64,000 nucleotides of DNA from CAXTSE01 sp035554115 (GTDB lineage Bacteria > Actinomycetota > Actinomycetes > Actinomycetales > Microbacteriaceae), in NCBI GenBank assembly GCA_035554115.1, contig DATMIW010000074.1, forward strand, positions 32,004 to 96,003. Reading direction: 5' to 3'. The position numbers were made by a program, and so were the translations under genes. The notes beneath the pieces were generated by a model that was not told the origin of the DNA, did no database searches, and saw only the letters and a program-made list of their open reading frames with translations. Shown piece after piece: positions 56,562 through 63,874 of the stretch. Positions within the stretch are counted from its first letter, which is position 1; each line of letters opens with the position of its first letter.

Positions 56562-57551
56562 ATGACGACCCAGTTCGGTCAGTACGCGCCCCCCACCCAC
56601 GTGGTGGCGCATCTCAGCGACACCCACCTCCTCGGCGGCGCTCGTCCCCTCTACGGAACCGTCGACACGGATGCACCGCTCGCCGCCGCGCTCGCGCGCC
56701 TGGAGTCGGGCGGCATCCGAGTCGACGCGCTCGTCATAACCGGAGACCTCACCGAACTCGGAGAACCGGAGGCCTACCGCCGCCTCCGCGAACTCGTGGA
56801 GCCGGTCGCCAAACGGCTCGGTGCCGAACTGGTGTGGGTTATGGGCAACCATGACGTACGTGCCGCCTATGCGGCCGAACTCCGGGGTGAAGCCACGGCG
56901 GACGCCGGCCCGCAGGACGTCGGCCCCCAAGACGTCGGGCCCCAAGACGCGGTGCACGAGGTCGCCGGATTGCGGATCATCTCGCTCGACACGACCGTGC
57001 CCGGTTACCACCACGGCGACATCCGAGAGTCCCAGCTTGAATGGCTGGCCGAGCAGCTTGCGGAGCCCGCTCCACACGGCACCGTGCTTGCCCTGCATCA
57101 CCCGCCGATCCCGAGCTCGGTCGAAGTTATGGCCCTGCTCGAACTGCGAAACCAAGCCGCGCTGGCCAAGGTCATTCGCGGCCGCGATGTCCGTGCCATT
57201 CTCGGCGGCCACCTGCACTATGCAACTGCGGGGCAATTCGCGGGGATTCCCGTATTCGTTGCCGCGGGCAGTTGCTACGTCATCGACGCAGGAGCCGACC
57301 CAGCATCCCTCATCGGGCACGCGGCAGGCCAGACCCTCAGCCTCGTCCACATGAGACCGGGGGCCGTGACGACCTCCGCTATTCCCCTCGACGAAGGCAC
57401 CAAGGTCGTCGACTTCCCGCCAGTCATCGTGCAGGCGTTCGCAGCCATGACGCCCGAGGCGCGGCTCGAAGCGTTCTCGAGCAAGACATCAACTTTCACG
57501 CGGGAGGAAGCCCACCGCATCGTCGCGGGCGAAACGGGAGCGCCGCAATGA
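56562..57551 (+). CDS. CpdA/Rv0805-type metallophosphodiesterase
   Basis: A 329-residue class III phosphodiesterase. Dinuclear metal ligands are visible: LSDTHL, VITGDLTE, VMGNHD, LALHHPP and GGHLHY. The likely substrates are cyclic nucleotides or phosphodiesters, but specificity is not set by these motifs. TAGCCT lies seven bases before the ATG (leaderless type). Residues about 112-125 contain GPQDVGPQDVGPQD, coded by a triplicated 15-base repeat (around 56909-56951), absent from typical members. The stop overlaps the xerC start (ATGA). Confidence 0.9.
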   Translation: MTTQFGQYAPPTHVVAHLSDTHLLGGARPLYGTVDTDAPLAAALARLESGGIRVDALVITGDLTELGEPEAYRRLRELVEPVAKRLGAELVWVMGNHDVRAAYAAELRGEATADAGPQDVGPQDVGPQDAVHEVAGLRIISLDTTVPGYHHGDIRESQLEWLAEQLAEPAPHGTVLALHHPPIPSSVEVMALLELRNQAALAKVIRGRDVRAILGGHLHYATAGQFAGIPVFVAAGSCYVIDAGADPASLIGHAAGQTLSLVHMRPGAVTTSAIPLDEGTKVVDFPPVIVQAFAAMTPEARLEAFSSKTSTFTREEAHRIVAGETGAPQ

Positions 57552-58456
57552 AATGGCCGGATGCGATAACCGCCTACATGCGTCATCTCGACAGCGACCG
57601 TGGGTTCAGCGACCACACGCTGCGTGCCTATCGCGGCGATCTCGACGATCTGGCTCGATTCGCCGAACAGACGGGAGCCGAAACCACCGAGCAGATCGAC
57701 CTCGAGCTGCTGCGCGACTGGCTCTGGCGCGCATCCGGAGCAGGTCTCGCCAAGTCGACCCTGGGCCGCCGGGCCGCAGCGGTGCGAGGCTTCACGAGCT
57801 GGCTTGTTCGCGTAGGTGCCGCAGATGCTGATGCCGGCGCACGACTGGTGGCGCCCCGGCCCGATCAGCACCTCCCACGGGTTCTGACGCGATCTCAGAT
57901 CGACGGTGTGCTCGCTGGTCTCAGCGATCGCGCGGCGACTGACGATCCGATCGCCCGCCGCGATCTGGCCATCGTTGAACTGCTGTACGCCTCGGCGATC
58001 CGCGTCAGCGAACTTGTCGGGCTCAGGGAGGGAGACGTTGACCGATCCCAGCTGACCCTGCGAGTGCACGGCAAGGGAGATAAGGAACGCGTTGTGCCGT
58101 TCGGCGTTCCCGCGGCGCGTGCTCTTGAGAGCTATCTGACCGCGCGACCCGCCCTGGTCGCCGCGCGAACCGACGACACCGGAATGCTGTTCGTCGGGGC
58201 TCGCGGCGGTGCGATCTCTTCCCGCACGGTCTACCACCTCGTCGCGGGCCTGCTGCAGGACCTGCCCGGCACCGGACCATCGGGCCCACATGCCCTCCGC
58301 CATACAGCGGCCACCCACCTTCTCGACGGCGGCGCCGATCTGCGCGCCGTGCAGGAGATTCTTGGCCACGCGAGTCTCGCCACGACGCAGATCTACACCC
58401 ACGTATCGGCAGAGCGTCTCGCCGAGAGCTACCGAATGGCGCACCCGCGCGCATAA
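57548..58456 (+). CDS. xerC: Tyrosine recombinase XerC
   Basis: Site-specific recombinase for chromosome dimer resolution, 302 residues. N-terminal SAM-like domain (FSDHTLRAYRGDLDDLARF) and C-terminal catalytic domain with Arg in YASAIRVSELVGL, Lys in VHGKGDKERVVPFG, HALRHTAATHLLDGG, LGHASLATTQIYTHV (the Tyr nucleophile is in IYTHV). Start overlaps the phosphodiesterase stop. In the dprA-xerC-rpsB neighbourhood, as in relatives; not an integrase of a mobile element. Confidence 0.95.
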   Translation: MKWPDAITAYMRHLDSDRGFSDHTLRAYRGDLDDLARFAEQTGAETTEQIDLELLRDWLWRASGAGLAKSTLGRRAAAVRGFTSWLVRVGAADADAGARLVAPRPDQHLPRVLTRSQIDGVLAGLSDRAATDDPIARRDLAIVELLYASAIRVSELVGLREGDVDRSQLTLRVHGKGDKERVVPFGVPAARALESYLTARPALVAARTDDTGMLFVGARGGAISSRTVYHLVAGLLQDLPGTGPSGPHALRHTAATHLLDGGADLRAVQEILGHASLATTQIYTHVSAERLAESYRMAHPRA

Positions 58457-58462
58457 GCCCGG

Positions 58463-58984
58463 TCACCTGCGCACCGGCAAAAGCACTGCCCGAGGCATAT
58501 CGCCGAGGAACAGTAAGGGATTGACATATTCGCCATTGACGCGCGCCCCGAGATGCAGGCACGGTTGCGCGCAGTGACCGGGCTCGAGAGTCCCGATCAC
58601 CTCGCCACGATGCACCGCGTCCCCTTCTGAGACCGTCGCGACAACAGGTTCATAGCTCGACAGCACCCCGCCCGGGTGCCGAATGCTGAGCACCGGACGA
58701 TCGACGACAACCCCGGCGAAATGCACAACACCGTCGGCTGGAGCTCGCACTAACGACCCGGCAGGCGTGGCAATGTCGATGCCGCGGTGCCCTGCCCCAT
58801 AGCTCGACGCCGGTGCGATGAACGGCCCCACGACCGGATGCGGTGCGGCGACGGGCCAGGCCCACAGTGCGGCGGCGAGGCCCACAGCCGCAATCCGACG
58901 AACAACCGCGATCCACGGGATTACCGACAGCTGGCGGCGACGAGCCACGGACAGTGCAGATGCGAAAGACAACATGCTGCTCAT
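58463..58984 (-). CDS. M23 family metallopeptidase
   Basis: A 173-residue exported LytM-type peptidase. Hydrophobic segment at about 27-45 (a signal or anchor); the catalytic domain shows GAGHRGIDIATPAGS (His and Asp metal ligands) and CLHLGARVNGEYVNPLLFL (HxH-like end with His-Leu-Gly). It should cut peptidoglycan cross-bridges or regulate an amidase; the final HxH appears as HLG so activity is uncertain. It converges on xerC, seven bases between stops, and diverges from the rpsB leader. Confidence 0.87.
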   Translation of the reverse strand: MSSMLSFASALSVARRRQLSVIPWIAVVRRIAAVGLAAALWAWPVAAPHPVVGPFIAPASSYGAGHRGIDIATPAGSLVRAPADGVVHFAGVVVDRPVLSIRHPGGVLSSYEPVVATVSEGDAVHRGEVIGTLEPGHCAQPCLHLGARVNGEYVNPLLFLGDMPRAVLLPVRR

Positions 58985-59356
58985 CGTGTCGGCATCCGGT
59001 GCCTACGGTCGCGGCTTGCAAGCGAATTGGGGAGGCCAGGCGCGCAACCGGCCAGGGGAGGGATGCGCGTCTGGCTTCCGGCTCCCGCGGCAGCCTCGCA
59101 GGGATCCGCGACCCCATCCCGCCGCGATCCTTGGTACACTCGACCTCGCATCCCACCTCGGTGGGGTGACTTCGCGTGCCATTTCGGCCATCGCATCCAT
59201 TCAGTCGGTTTCAGAAACGCAGTGTGTTTTGCGCAATGCGTTTCAAAAAACCGCGGATGTGCGCCAGGCACTAGGGCTCGCACCGACCGGTGCAGCAATT
59301 CAACTGAGAAACGCCAAGGCACGCATGCGTGGTGAGGCAGAACAAGGAGAACGGCC
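58985..59356 (+). promoter_or_regulatory. rpsB leader region, about 370 bases without a gene
   Basis: No credible ORF. A TACACT box at 59135-59140 is the best -10 candidate and would give a leader of over 200 bases. It contains three inverted repeats: CCCACC/GGTGGG around 59153-59166, GAAACGCA/TGCGTTTC (59214-59221, 59237-59244, perfect eight-base arms, followed by AAAAAA), and GCACCG/CGGTGC near 59280-59293. These resemble an RNA leader for ribosomal protein control. AAGGAG at 59345-59350 is the rpsB ribosome site. Confidence 0.45.
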
Positions 59357-60220
59357 ATGGCCGTCGTCACAATTCGCCAGCTGCTCGACAGCGGCGTTCA
59401 CTTCGGGCACCAGACCCGCCGGTGGAACCCGAAAGTTAAGCGCTTCATTCTGACCGAGCGCTCGGGCATCCACATCATCGACCTGCAGCAGTCGCTGGGC
59501 TACATCGACAAGGCCTACGACTTCGTCAAAGAGACTGTCGCCCACGGCGGCACCATCCTCTTCGTCGGCACGAAGAAGCAGGCTCAAGAGAGCATCTCCG
59601 AGCAGGCGCTCCGCGTCGGCCAGCCCTACGTCAACCAGCGCTGGTTGGGTGGTCTGCTGACCAACTTCCAGACGGTCTCCAAGCGCCTCGCGCGCATGAA
59701 GGAGCTCGAAGAGGTCGACTTCGACGACACCACCAAGGGCTTCACCAAAAAAGAACTCCTCATCAAGAAGCGCGAGCTCATCAAGCTGCAGAAGACCCTC
59801 GGTGGTATCCGCAACCTGACGAAGACCCCCAGCGCGATCTGGGTTGTCGACGCCAAGCGCGAGCACCTCGCGGTCAACGAGGCAACCAAGCTCGGGATCC
59901 CGATCATCGGCATCCTCGACACGAACGCCGACCCTGACGAGCTTCAGTACCCGATCCCCGGTAACGACGACGCGATCCGCTCGGTGGGCCTGCTCACGCG
60001 CATCATCGCCGACGCCGCCGCCGAGGGTCTCGTGCAGCGTCACTCGAAGCCCGACGCCGAGGGCAACGTTTCGGCCGTCGAGCCGCTCGCCGAGTGGGAA
60101 GCCGAGCTGCTCGGCGCCGACGCGGTTGCGACTGAGGTCTCGACCGACGAGGCAAGCTCGACCGACGAGGTCCCTGCCGACGAGGCTGCACCCGCCGAGG
60201 ACGCTTCCGCCGCCAAATAG
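59357..60220 (+). CDS. rpsB: 30S ribosomal protein uS2
   Basis: Small-subunit protein, 287 residues. MAVVTIRQLLDSGVHFGHQTRRWNPKVKRFI, GTKKQAQESI, QRWLGGLLTNFQTV and VVDAKREHLAVNEATKLGIPIIGILDTNADPDE are canonical. The C-terminal 45 residues are an acidic tail with STDEASSTDEVPADEA, partly coded by a degenerate palindromic repeat with a duplicated CGACGAGG at about 60136-60164. The rpsB-tsf order is conserved. AAGGAG precedes the ATG. Confidence 0.97.
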   Translation: MAVVTIRQLLDSGVHFGHQTRRWNPKVKRFILTERSGIHIIDLQQSLGYIDKAYDFVKETVAHGGTILFVGTKKQAQESISEQALRVGQPYVNQRWLGGLLTNFQTVSKRLARMKELEEVDFDDTTKGFTKKELLIKKRELIKLQKTLGGIRNLTKTPSAIWVVDAKREHLAVNEATKLGIPIIGILDTNADPDELQYPIPGNDDAIRSVGLLTRIIADAAAEGLVQRHSKPDAEGNVSAVEPLAEWEAELLGADAVATEVSTDEASSTDEVPADEAAPAEDASAAK

Positions 60221-60239
60221 CGGCACCCGCACTACTCCC

Positions 60240-60270
60240 GCTCGGCAGCCGTGATCAGCGGCTGCCGAGC
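60240..60270 (+). terminator. Hairpin between rpsB and tsf
   Basis: GCTCGGCAGCCG (60240-60251) and CGGCTGCCGAGC (60259-60270) form a perfect 12-base stem with a seven-base loop, 20 bases after the rpsB stop. No U-run follows; it may act as a partial terminator or a stabiliser of the rpsB message. Confidence 0.65.
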
Positions 60271-60300
60271 TCACACTTCTAGCCAGTGAGGAATACATCC

Positions 60301-61128
60301 ATGGCCAACGTCAGCCTGGAAGACATTAAGGCCCTGCGCGAGCGCCTGGGCACGGGAATGATCGACACCAAGAACGCCCTCGTCGAAGCCGAAGGCGACA
60401 TGGAGAAGGCCGTCGAGATCCTGCGCCTCAAGGGCGCCAAGGGCAACGCGAAGCGCGCCGACCGTTCCACGAGCGAAGGCCTCATCGCCGTCGCCGAGAG
60501 CGCAACAGCCGTCACCATGATCGAGCTGGCCTGTGAGACAGACTTCGTCGCCAAGAACGACAAGTTCGTCGCCCTCGCCGAGAAGGTCGTCGCGGCGCTC
60601 GCCGACTCCGGCGCCGAGACTGTGGAGGCGGCACTCGCCGTCTCGGTTGACTCCGGCACCGTCGGAAGCCTGATCGAAGACCAGGCCGCGACTCTGGGCG
60701 AAAAGGTTGAACTCCGTCGCATCGCCCGTATCGCCGGCGACAGCTTCGAGGTGTACCTGCACCGCACGAGCAAAGACCTGCCGCCGCAGATTGGTGTTGT
60801 CGTCGCGTACACGGGCTCGGATGCCGAGACCGCTCGCAGCGTGGCCCAGCACATCTCCTTCGCCGACCCGACGTACCTGGCCAAGGCCGATGTGCCCGAA
60901 GCCGATGTCGAAAACGAGCGTCGCATCGTCGAGCAGATCAGCCGCGAGGAGGGCAAGCCGGAAGCGGCTCTGCCCAAGATCGTCGAGGGTCGTCTCGGTG
61001 CCTACTTCAAGCAGGTCGCCCTGCTCGAGCAGGATTACGCCCGTGACAACAAGCTCAATGTCGGCAATGTGCTGAAGGATGCCGGTATCGCTGTGACCGG
61101 ATTCGCCCGCTTCAAGGTCGGCGCCTAA
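60301..61128 (+). CDS. tsf: Elongation factor Ts
   Basis: GDP-GTP exchange factor for EF-Tu, 275 residues. N-terminal UBA-like domain (MANVSLEDIKALRERLGTGMIDTKNAL), the EF-Tu contact ACETDFVAKND, then core subdomains, and the C-terminal LLEQDYARDNKLNVGNVLKDAG. The ATG at 60301 follows GAGGAA. It is separated from rpsB by 80 bases that contain a strong hairpin and ends 12 bases before a terminator. Confidence 0.97.
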   Translation: MANVSLEDIKALRERLGTGMIDTKNALVEAEGDMEKAVEILRLKGAKGNAKRADRSTSEGLIAVAESATAVTMIELACETDFVAKNDKFVALAEKVVAALADSGAETVEAALAVSVDSGTVGSLIEDQAATLGEKVELRRIARIAGDSFEVYLHRTSKDLPPQIGVVVAYTGSDAETARSVAQHISFADPTYLAKADVPEADVENERRIVEQISREEGKPEAALPKIVEGRLGAYFKQVALLEQDYARDNKLNVGNVLKDAGIAVTGFARFKVGA

Positions 61129-61140
61129 CACACCACAGAT

Positions 61141-61179
61141 CAAAGGCCCCGCTCCCGAGCAATCGGAGCGGGGCCTTTG
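61141..61179 (+). terminator. Bidirectional terminator after tsf
   Basis: CAAAGGCCCCGCTCC (61141-61155) pairs perfectly with GGAGCGGGGCCTTTG (61165-61179) around a nine-base loop. The palindrome ends in AAA/TTT on both strands, so it can serve tsf and the convergent TetR gene 15 bases away. This is the clearest terminator of the window. Confidence 0.92.
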
Positions 61180-61193
61180 GCGTGCGAGCGTGG

Positions 61194-61799
61194 TCAGGCG
61201 CTTGCGGGCGGCGTGATCTGGGCTTCGGGCACGAGGGGTCCCGGGGTCATTGTCATCTCGAGGAGGACTGTCCGGGCCCAAACGATGTATTCGGAATCGG
61301 GGATTCCCACCAGGGCGAGGGTCGCGGCGACGCTTTCCGCGGCTCTCGTGGTGACCATCGACCGTTCCGGATGTAGGCCGTCTGCGGCGAACGCTTTGGT
61401 CCACACTTCGGAGTCTGCTTCGATCTTTGCGTCGAGTTCGGGGGTGCCGCTGACGGTGCTCCAACTCGCGAACGATGCGAAGAAGCGCATCGCGTCGGGG
61501 CTCCCGCCGCACAGAGCTCGAATATAGGCGCGATGCATTTTTCCGGGAATGTTCTCGGTGATGTCGAGGTGTGCTTCGACGCTTTGGCGGAAGTTGTCGA
61601 GCGCTTCGGTCAGCGTTGCAAGAAGGAGGCCGTCGCGGGTGGGGAAATGATGGGTAACGCCCCCTTTGGTCACGCCTGCGATCTCGGCGATCTCGGCGAT
61701 CGACACCGCCGAACCTCGTTGGGCCATGAGGTCGGTTGCGGCGAGGAGAATCTTGGCTCGTGTGCGCTCGGCGTTTCTCTCGCGAGGCTTAGGTTCCAT
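61194..61799 (-). CDS. TetR-family transcriptional regulator (first of two paralogs)
   Basis: A 201-residue repressor-type protein. The DNA-binding domain (about 12-58) has RAKILLAATDLMAQRGSAVSIAEIAEIAGVTKGGVTHHFPTRDGLL, a textbook TetR helix-turn-helix. The C-terminal domain (65-190) includes ALCGGSPDAMRFFASFASWSTVSGTPELDAKIE. It is divergent from the flavin monooxygenase gene with 177 bases between, where operator-like repeats lie. It is a paralog of the TetR gene at 63230. Inducer unknown; an aromatic or other substrate of the monooxygenase is plausible. Confidence 0.9.
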   Translation of the reverse strand: MEPKPRERNAERTRAKILLAATDLMAQRGSAVSIAEIAEIAGVTKGGVTHHFPTRDGLLLATLTEALDNFRQSVEAHLDITENIPGKMHRAYIRALCGGSPDAMRFFASFASWSTVSGTPELDAKIEADSEVWTKAFAADGLHPERSMVTTRAAESVAATLALVGIPDSEYIVWARTVLLEMTMTPGPLVPEAQITPPASA

Positions 61800-61864
61800 C
61801 CGCCCATGGTGCCACGCGTCGCGCTGAATGCTGTTACATCACGAGCAGTTTCGTAAACAAATCA

Positions 61865-61955
61865 GACGTATTGTCACGAGCGCGCGTTATGGGTCCGCGA
61901 TATTTTCCTGCAAATCGATTGGCATCTTCAAGAAAACGGACGTATTGTAAACGTC
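61865..61955. promoter_or_regulatory. Operator-like repeats between TetR and monooxygenase genes
   Basis: GACGTATTGT occurs at 61865-61874 and again at 61939-61948. The second copy is the left half of the palindrome GACGTATTGTAAACGTC (61939-61955), which covers a -10-like TATTGT (61943-61948) placed 18 bases from TTGGCA (61919-61924). Binding of the divergent TetR here would block the monooxygenase promoter and, via the first copy, its own. Confidence 0.6.
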
Positions 61956-61976
61956 ACCGTTACGAAGGAGACATCA

Positions 61977-63257
61977 ATGCCGATGACAACCAACAAAGAA
62001 AAAGCCGGCGCGAGGCTTGTCGAAGCGACGCGGGCTCTGGTTCCACTTCTTCGCGAACAGGCTGCCGCCATGGATCGGGAGGGTCGTCCCACACGGGTCG
62101 TCCTAGAGGCCCTCAACGACGCGCTGCTTTACCGCATCGATATCCCCGAGGAGTTCCGCGGTCTCGACGGGGTGAGGATTCCCGACCGGGTGAAAGCAAT
62201 GTACGAGCTCGGCCGGGGGAACGGCTCCGTTGGATGGGGTGTCATCCAAAACAACTCGCTTGTTCGGTATCTGCGTGCGCAGACACGGTTGGACGAGCGT
62301 GCTCTTCGCGAACTCTTTGAGTTGGACCACGCCGGCCCCTTGGCATGTGGGGCCTTCTACAACCTGGACCATGCACTCGGCATTGGCGAGAAGGTCGACG
62401 GCGGGATGTCGGTCTACGGCTCCTGGTCGTTCTCAAGCAATATCCGGATCACGGCGTTCATGTTGCAAGGGATGACCTGGCAGGAAGGCGACAAGAGCAT
62501 CCGGGGCTTCGCGCTGATCCCTCGTCAGGAGGCTGAGGTCGCCGATGATTGGAGGGTCACCGGCCTCATGGCAAGTAACAGCAACACGGCCTTCATCCGT
62601 CGCGACAAGAGCGTCTTCGTGCCCGAGTATCGGACGATGCCGGTGTTCGACGAGGACTTCCTTGAGGGTGCAGAGGAGTACCCCTACGACAGCATTGCGC
62701 TTGAGCTGGCGGGTATGGCGATCGGAATGGCATCCGCCGCCTACGAGCTCTTCGTCGACAAGGTCACACGTCGCGCGCCGTGGGGAATGCCCTACGAACT
62801 CATCCGCGACATGCCGACAGTGCAGGTCCTCGCGGCGCGCGCCCGCGCGGCGATCGATGTTGCGCTCGGCCGCCTCCTGCAAAACAGCGAGACGATTGAG
62901 CTCGGAGGGAAAGAGACGCCCCCTGACGTTATTGCCAGCGCCGACTTCGAGGCGATTTGGCTCTCGCATCAGATGCGCGACATTGTCGACCAATTGCGTC
63001 AGGTCATTGGTTCATCGACTCTCGCGGTAGACGACGCCATTGGACGCTATGCGCGTGACATTGATGCGCTGTGCCTGCACGTCACCTTCCGCCGCGACTG
63101 GGTCGACGAGACCCGCGGACGCGAACTCCTGGGCGCGCAGATGCACGGAGAAGTGTCTATGTCGACCTCAAAGGTGCAGCATGCGCCTCTTGAGCCGACA
63201 AACGTCATCGACGAGGACGAGTACACGGGTCAGCGAGTCGAGCTCGGAGCAATCTGA
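61977..63257 (+). CDS. Group-D flavin monooxygenase-like protein (acyl-CoA dehydrogenase fold)
   Basis: A 426-residue protein with the acyl-CoA-dehydrogenase/HpaB-C2/HsaA fold: N-terminal helical domain to about 120 (DALLYRIDIPEEFRGLDG), a beta domain with VDGGMSVYGSWSFSSNIRIT and VTGLMASNSNTAFI, and a C-terminal four-helix domain with LELAGMAIGMASAAYELFVDKV. Members oxidise phenols or other organics with FMNH2 from a separate reductase, which is not in the window. GAAGGAG precedes ATG 61977. Its last 28 bases overlap the second TetR gene. It is flanked by two paralogous TetR genes. Confidence 0.82.
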   Translation: MPMTTNKEKAGARLVEATRALVPLLREQAAAMDREGRPTRVVLEALNDALLYRIDIPEEFRGLDGVRIPDRVKAMYELGRGNGSVGWGVIQNNSLVRYLRAQTRLDERALRELFELDHAGPLACGAFYNLDHALGIGEKVDGGMSVYGSWSFSSNIRITAFMLQGMTWQEGDKSIRGFALIPRQEAEVADDWRVTGLMASNSNTAFIRRDKSVFVPEYRTMPVFDEDFLEGAEEYPYDSIALELAGMAIGMASAAYELFVDKVTRRAPWGMPYELIRDMPTVQVLAARARAAIDVALGRLLQNSETIELGGKETPPDVIASADFEAIWLSHQMRDIVDQLRQVIGSSTLAVDDAIGRYARDIDALCLHVTFRRDWVDETRGRELLGAQMHGEVSMSTSKVQHAPLEPTNVIDEDEYTGQRVELGAI

Positions 63258-63868
63258 ATGGTGGGGGCGCCTTGTGTGAGGAACGGGGTGCCCTCTGCTA
63301 TCAGAGGTCCGGACGACATCGTCAGCTCGAGGAGAATGTTCCGTGCCCAAGCGAGATGTTCCGCATTCGGATCTCCAAGTCGCACCAGGACCACCCCCAA
63401 GCTCTCCGCCGCCCTCGTCGTGACCATCACTCTCTCCGGGTGGAGCCCGTCCGCCGCGAAGGCCGCTTCCCACCGGTCCGAGTCTTCCTGGATCTTCGCG
63501 TCCAGCTCAGGGGTCCCGCTCACCGTGCTCCAGCTCGCGAAAGATGCGAAGAACTGCATTGCGTCAGTGCTCCCTCCGCACAGCGCGCGAATATAGGCGC
63601 GAGTCAGCTTTCCGGGAGTGTTTTCGGTGATGTCGAGGTGTTCTTCGACGCCACGGCGGAAGTTTTCGATGGCCTCGCTCAACGCTGCGACCAGGAGGCC
63701 GCTACGACTGGGAAAGTGGCGCGTCACGCCGCCTTTGGTCACACCGGCGACGGCGGCGATCTCGGCCAGCGACACTGCCGAGCCTCGTTCGGCAATCAGA
63801 TCTGTCGCGGCACGAAGAATTCTGGCTCGGGTACGCGCTGGATTTCTCTCGCGCGGGATCCGCTCCAT
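63230..63868 (-). CDS. TetR-family transcriptional regulator (second paralog)
   Basis: A 212-residue TetR protein closely resembling the one at 61194: the helix-turn-helix RARILRAATDLIAERGSAVSLAEIAAVAGVTKGGVTRHFPSRSGLL and the C-terminal ALCGGSTDAMQFFASFASWSTVSGTPELDAKI. Its coding sequence runs into the monooxygenase gene 3' end by 28 bases (convergent). Its start is only six bases from the ATG of a P450-like fragment, leaving no room for a promoter in between. It may regulate the neighbouring genes or be a duplicate with a different ligand. Confidence 0.9.
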   Translation of the reverse strand: MERIPRERNPARTRARILRAATDLIAERGSAVSLAEIAAVAGVTKGGVTRHFPSRSGLLVAALSEAIENFRRGVEEHLDITENTPGKLTRAYIRALCGGSTDAMQFFASFASWSTVSGTPELDAKIQEDSDRWEAAFAADGLHPERVMVTTRAAESLGVVLVRLGDPNAEHLAWARNILLELTMSSGPLIAEGTPFLTQGAPTIQIAPSSTR

Positions 63869-63874
63869 CCGCCC

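Noticed and set aside
57548..58456. XerC as an integrase of a mobile element
   Set aside because: The gene has the usual length and its dprA-xerC-rpsB context is the conserved chromosomal one; no attachment sites or phage genes are nearby.
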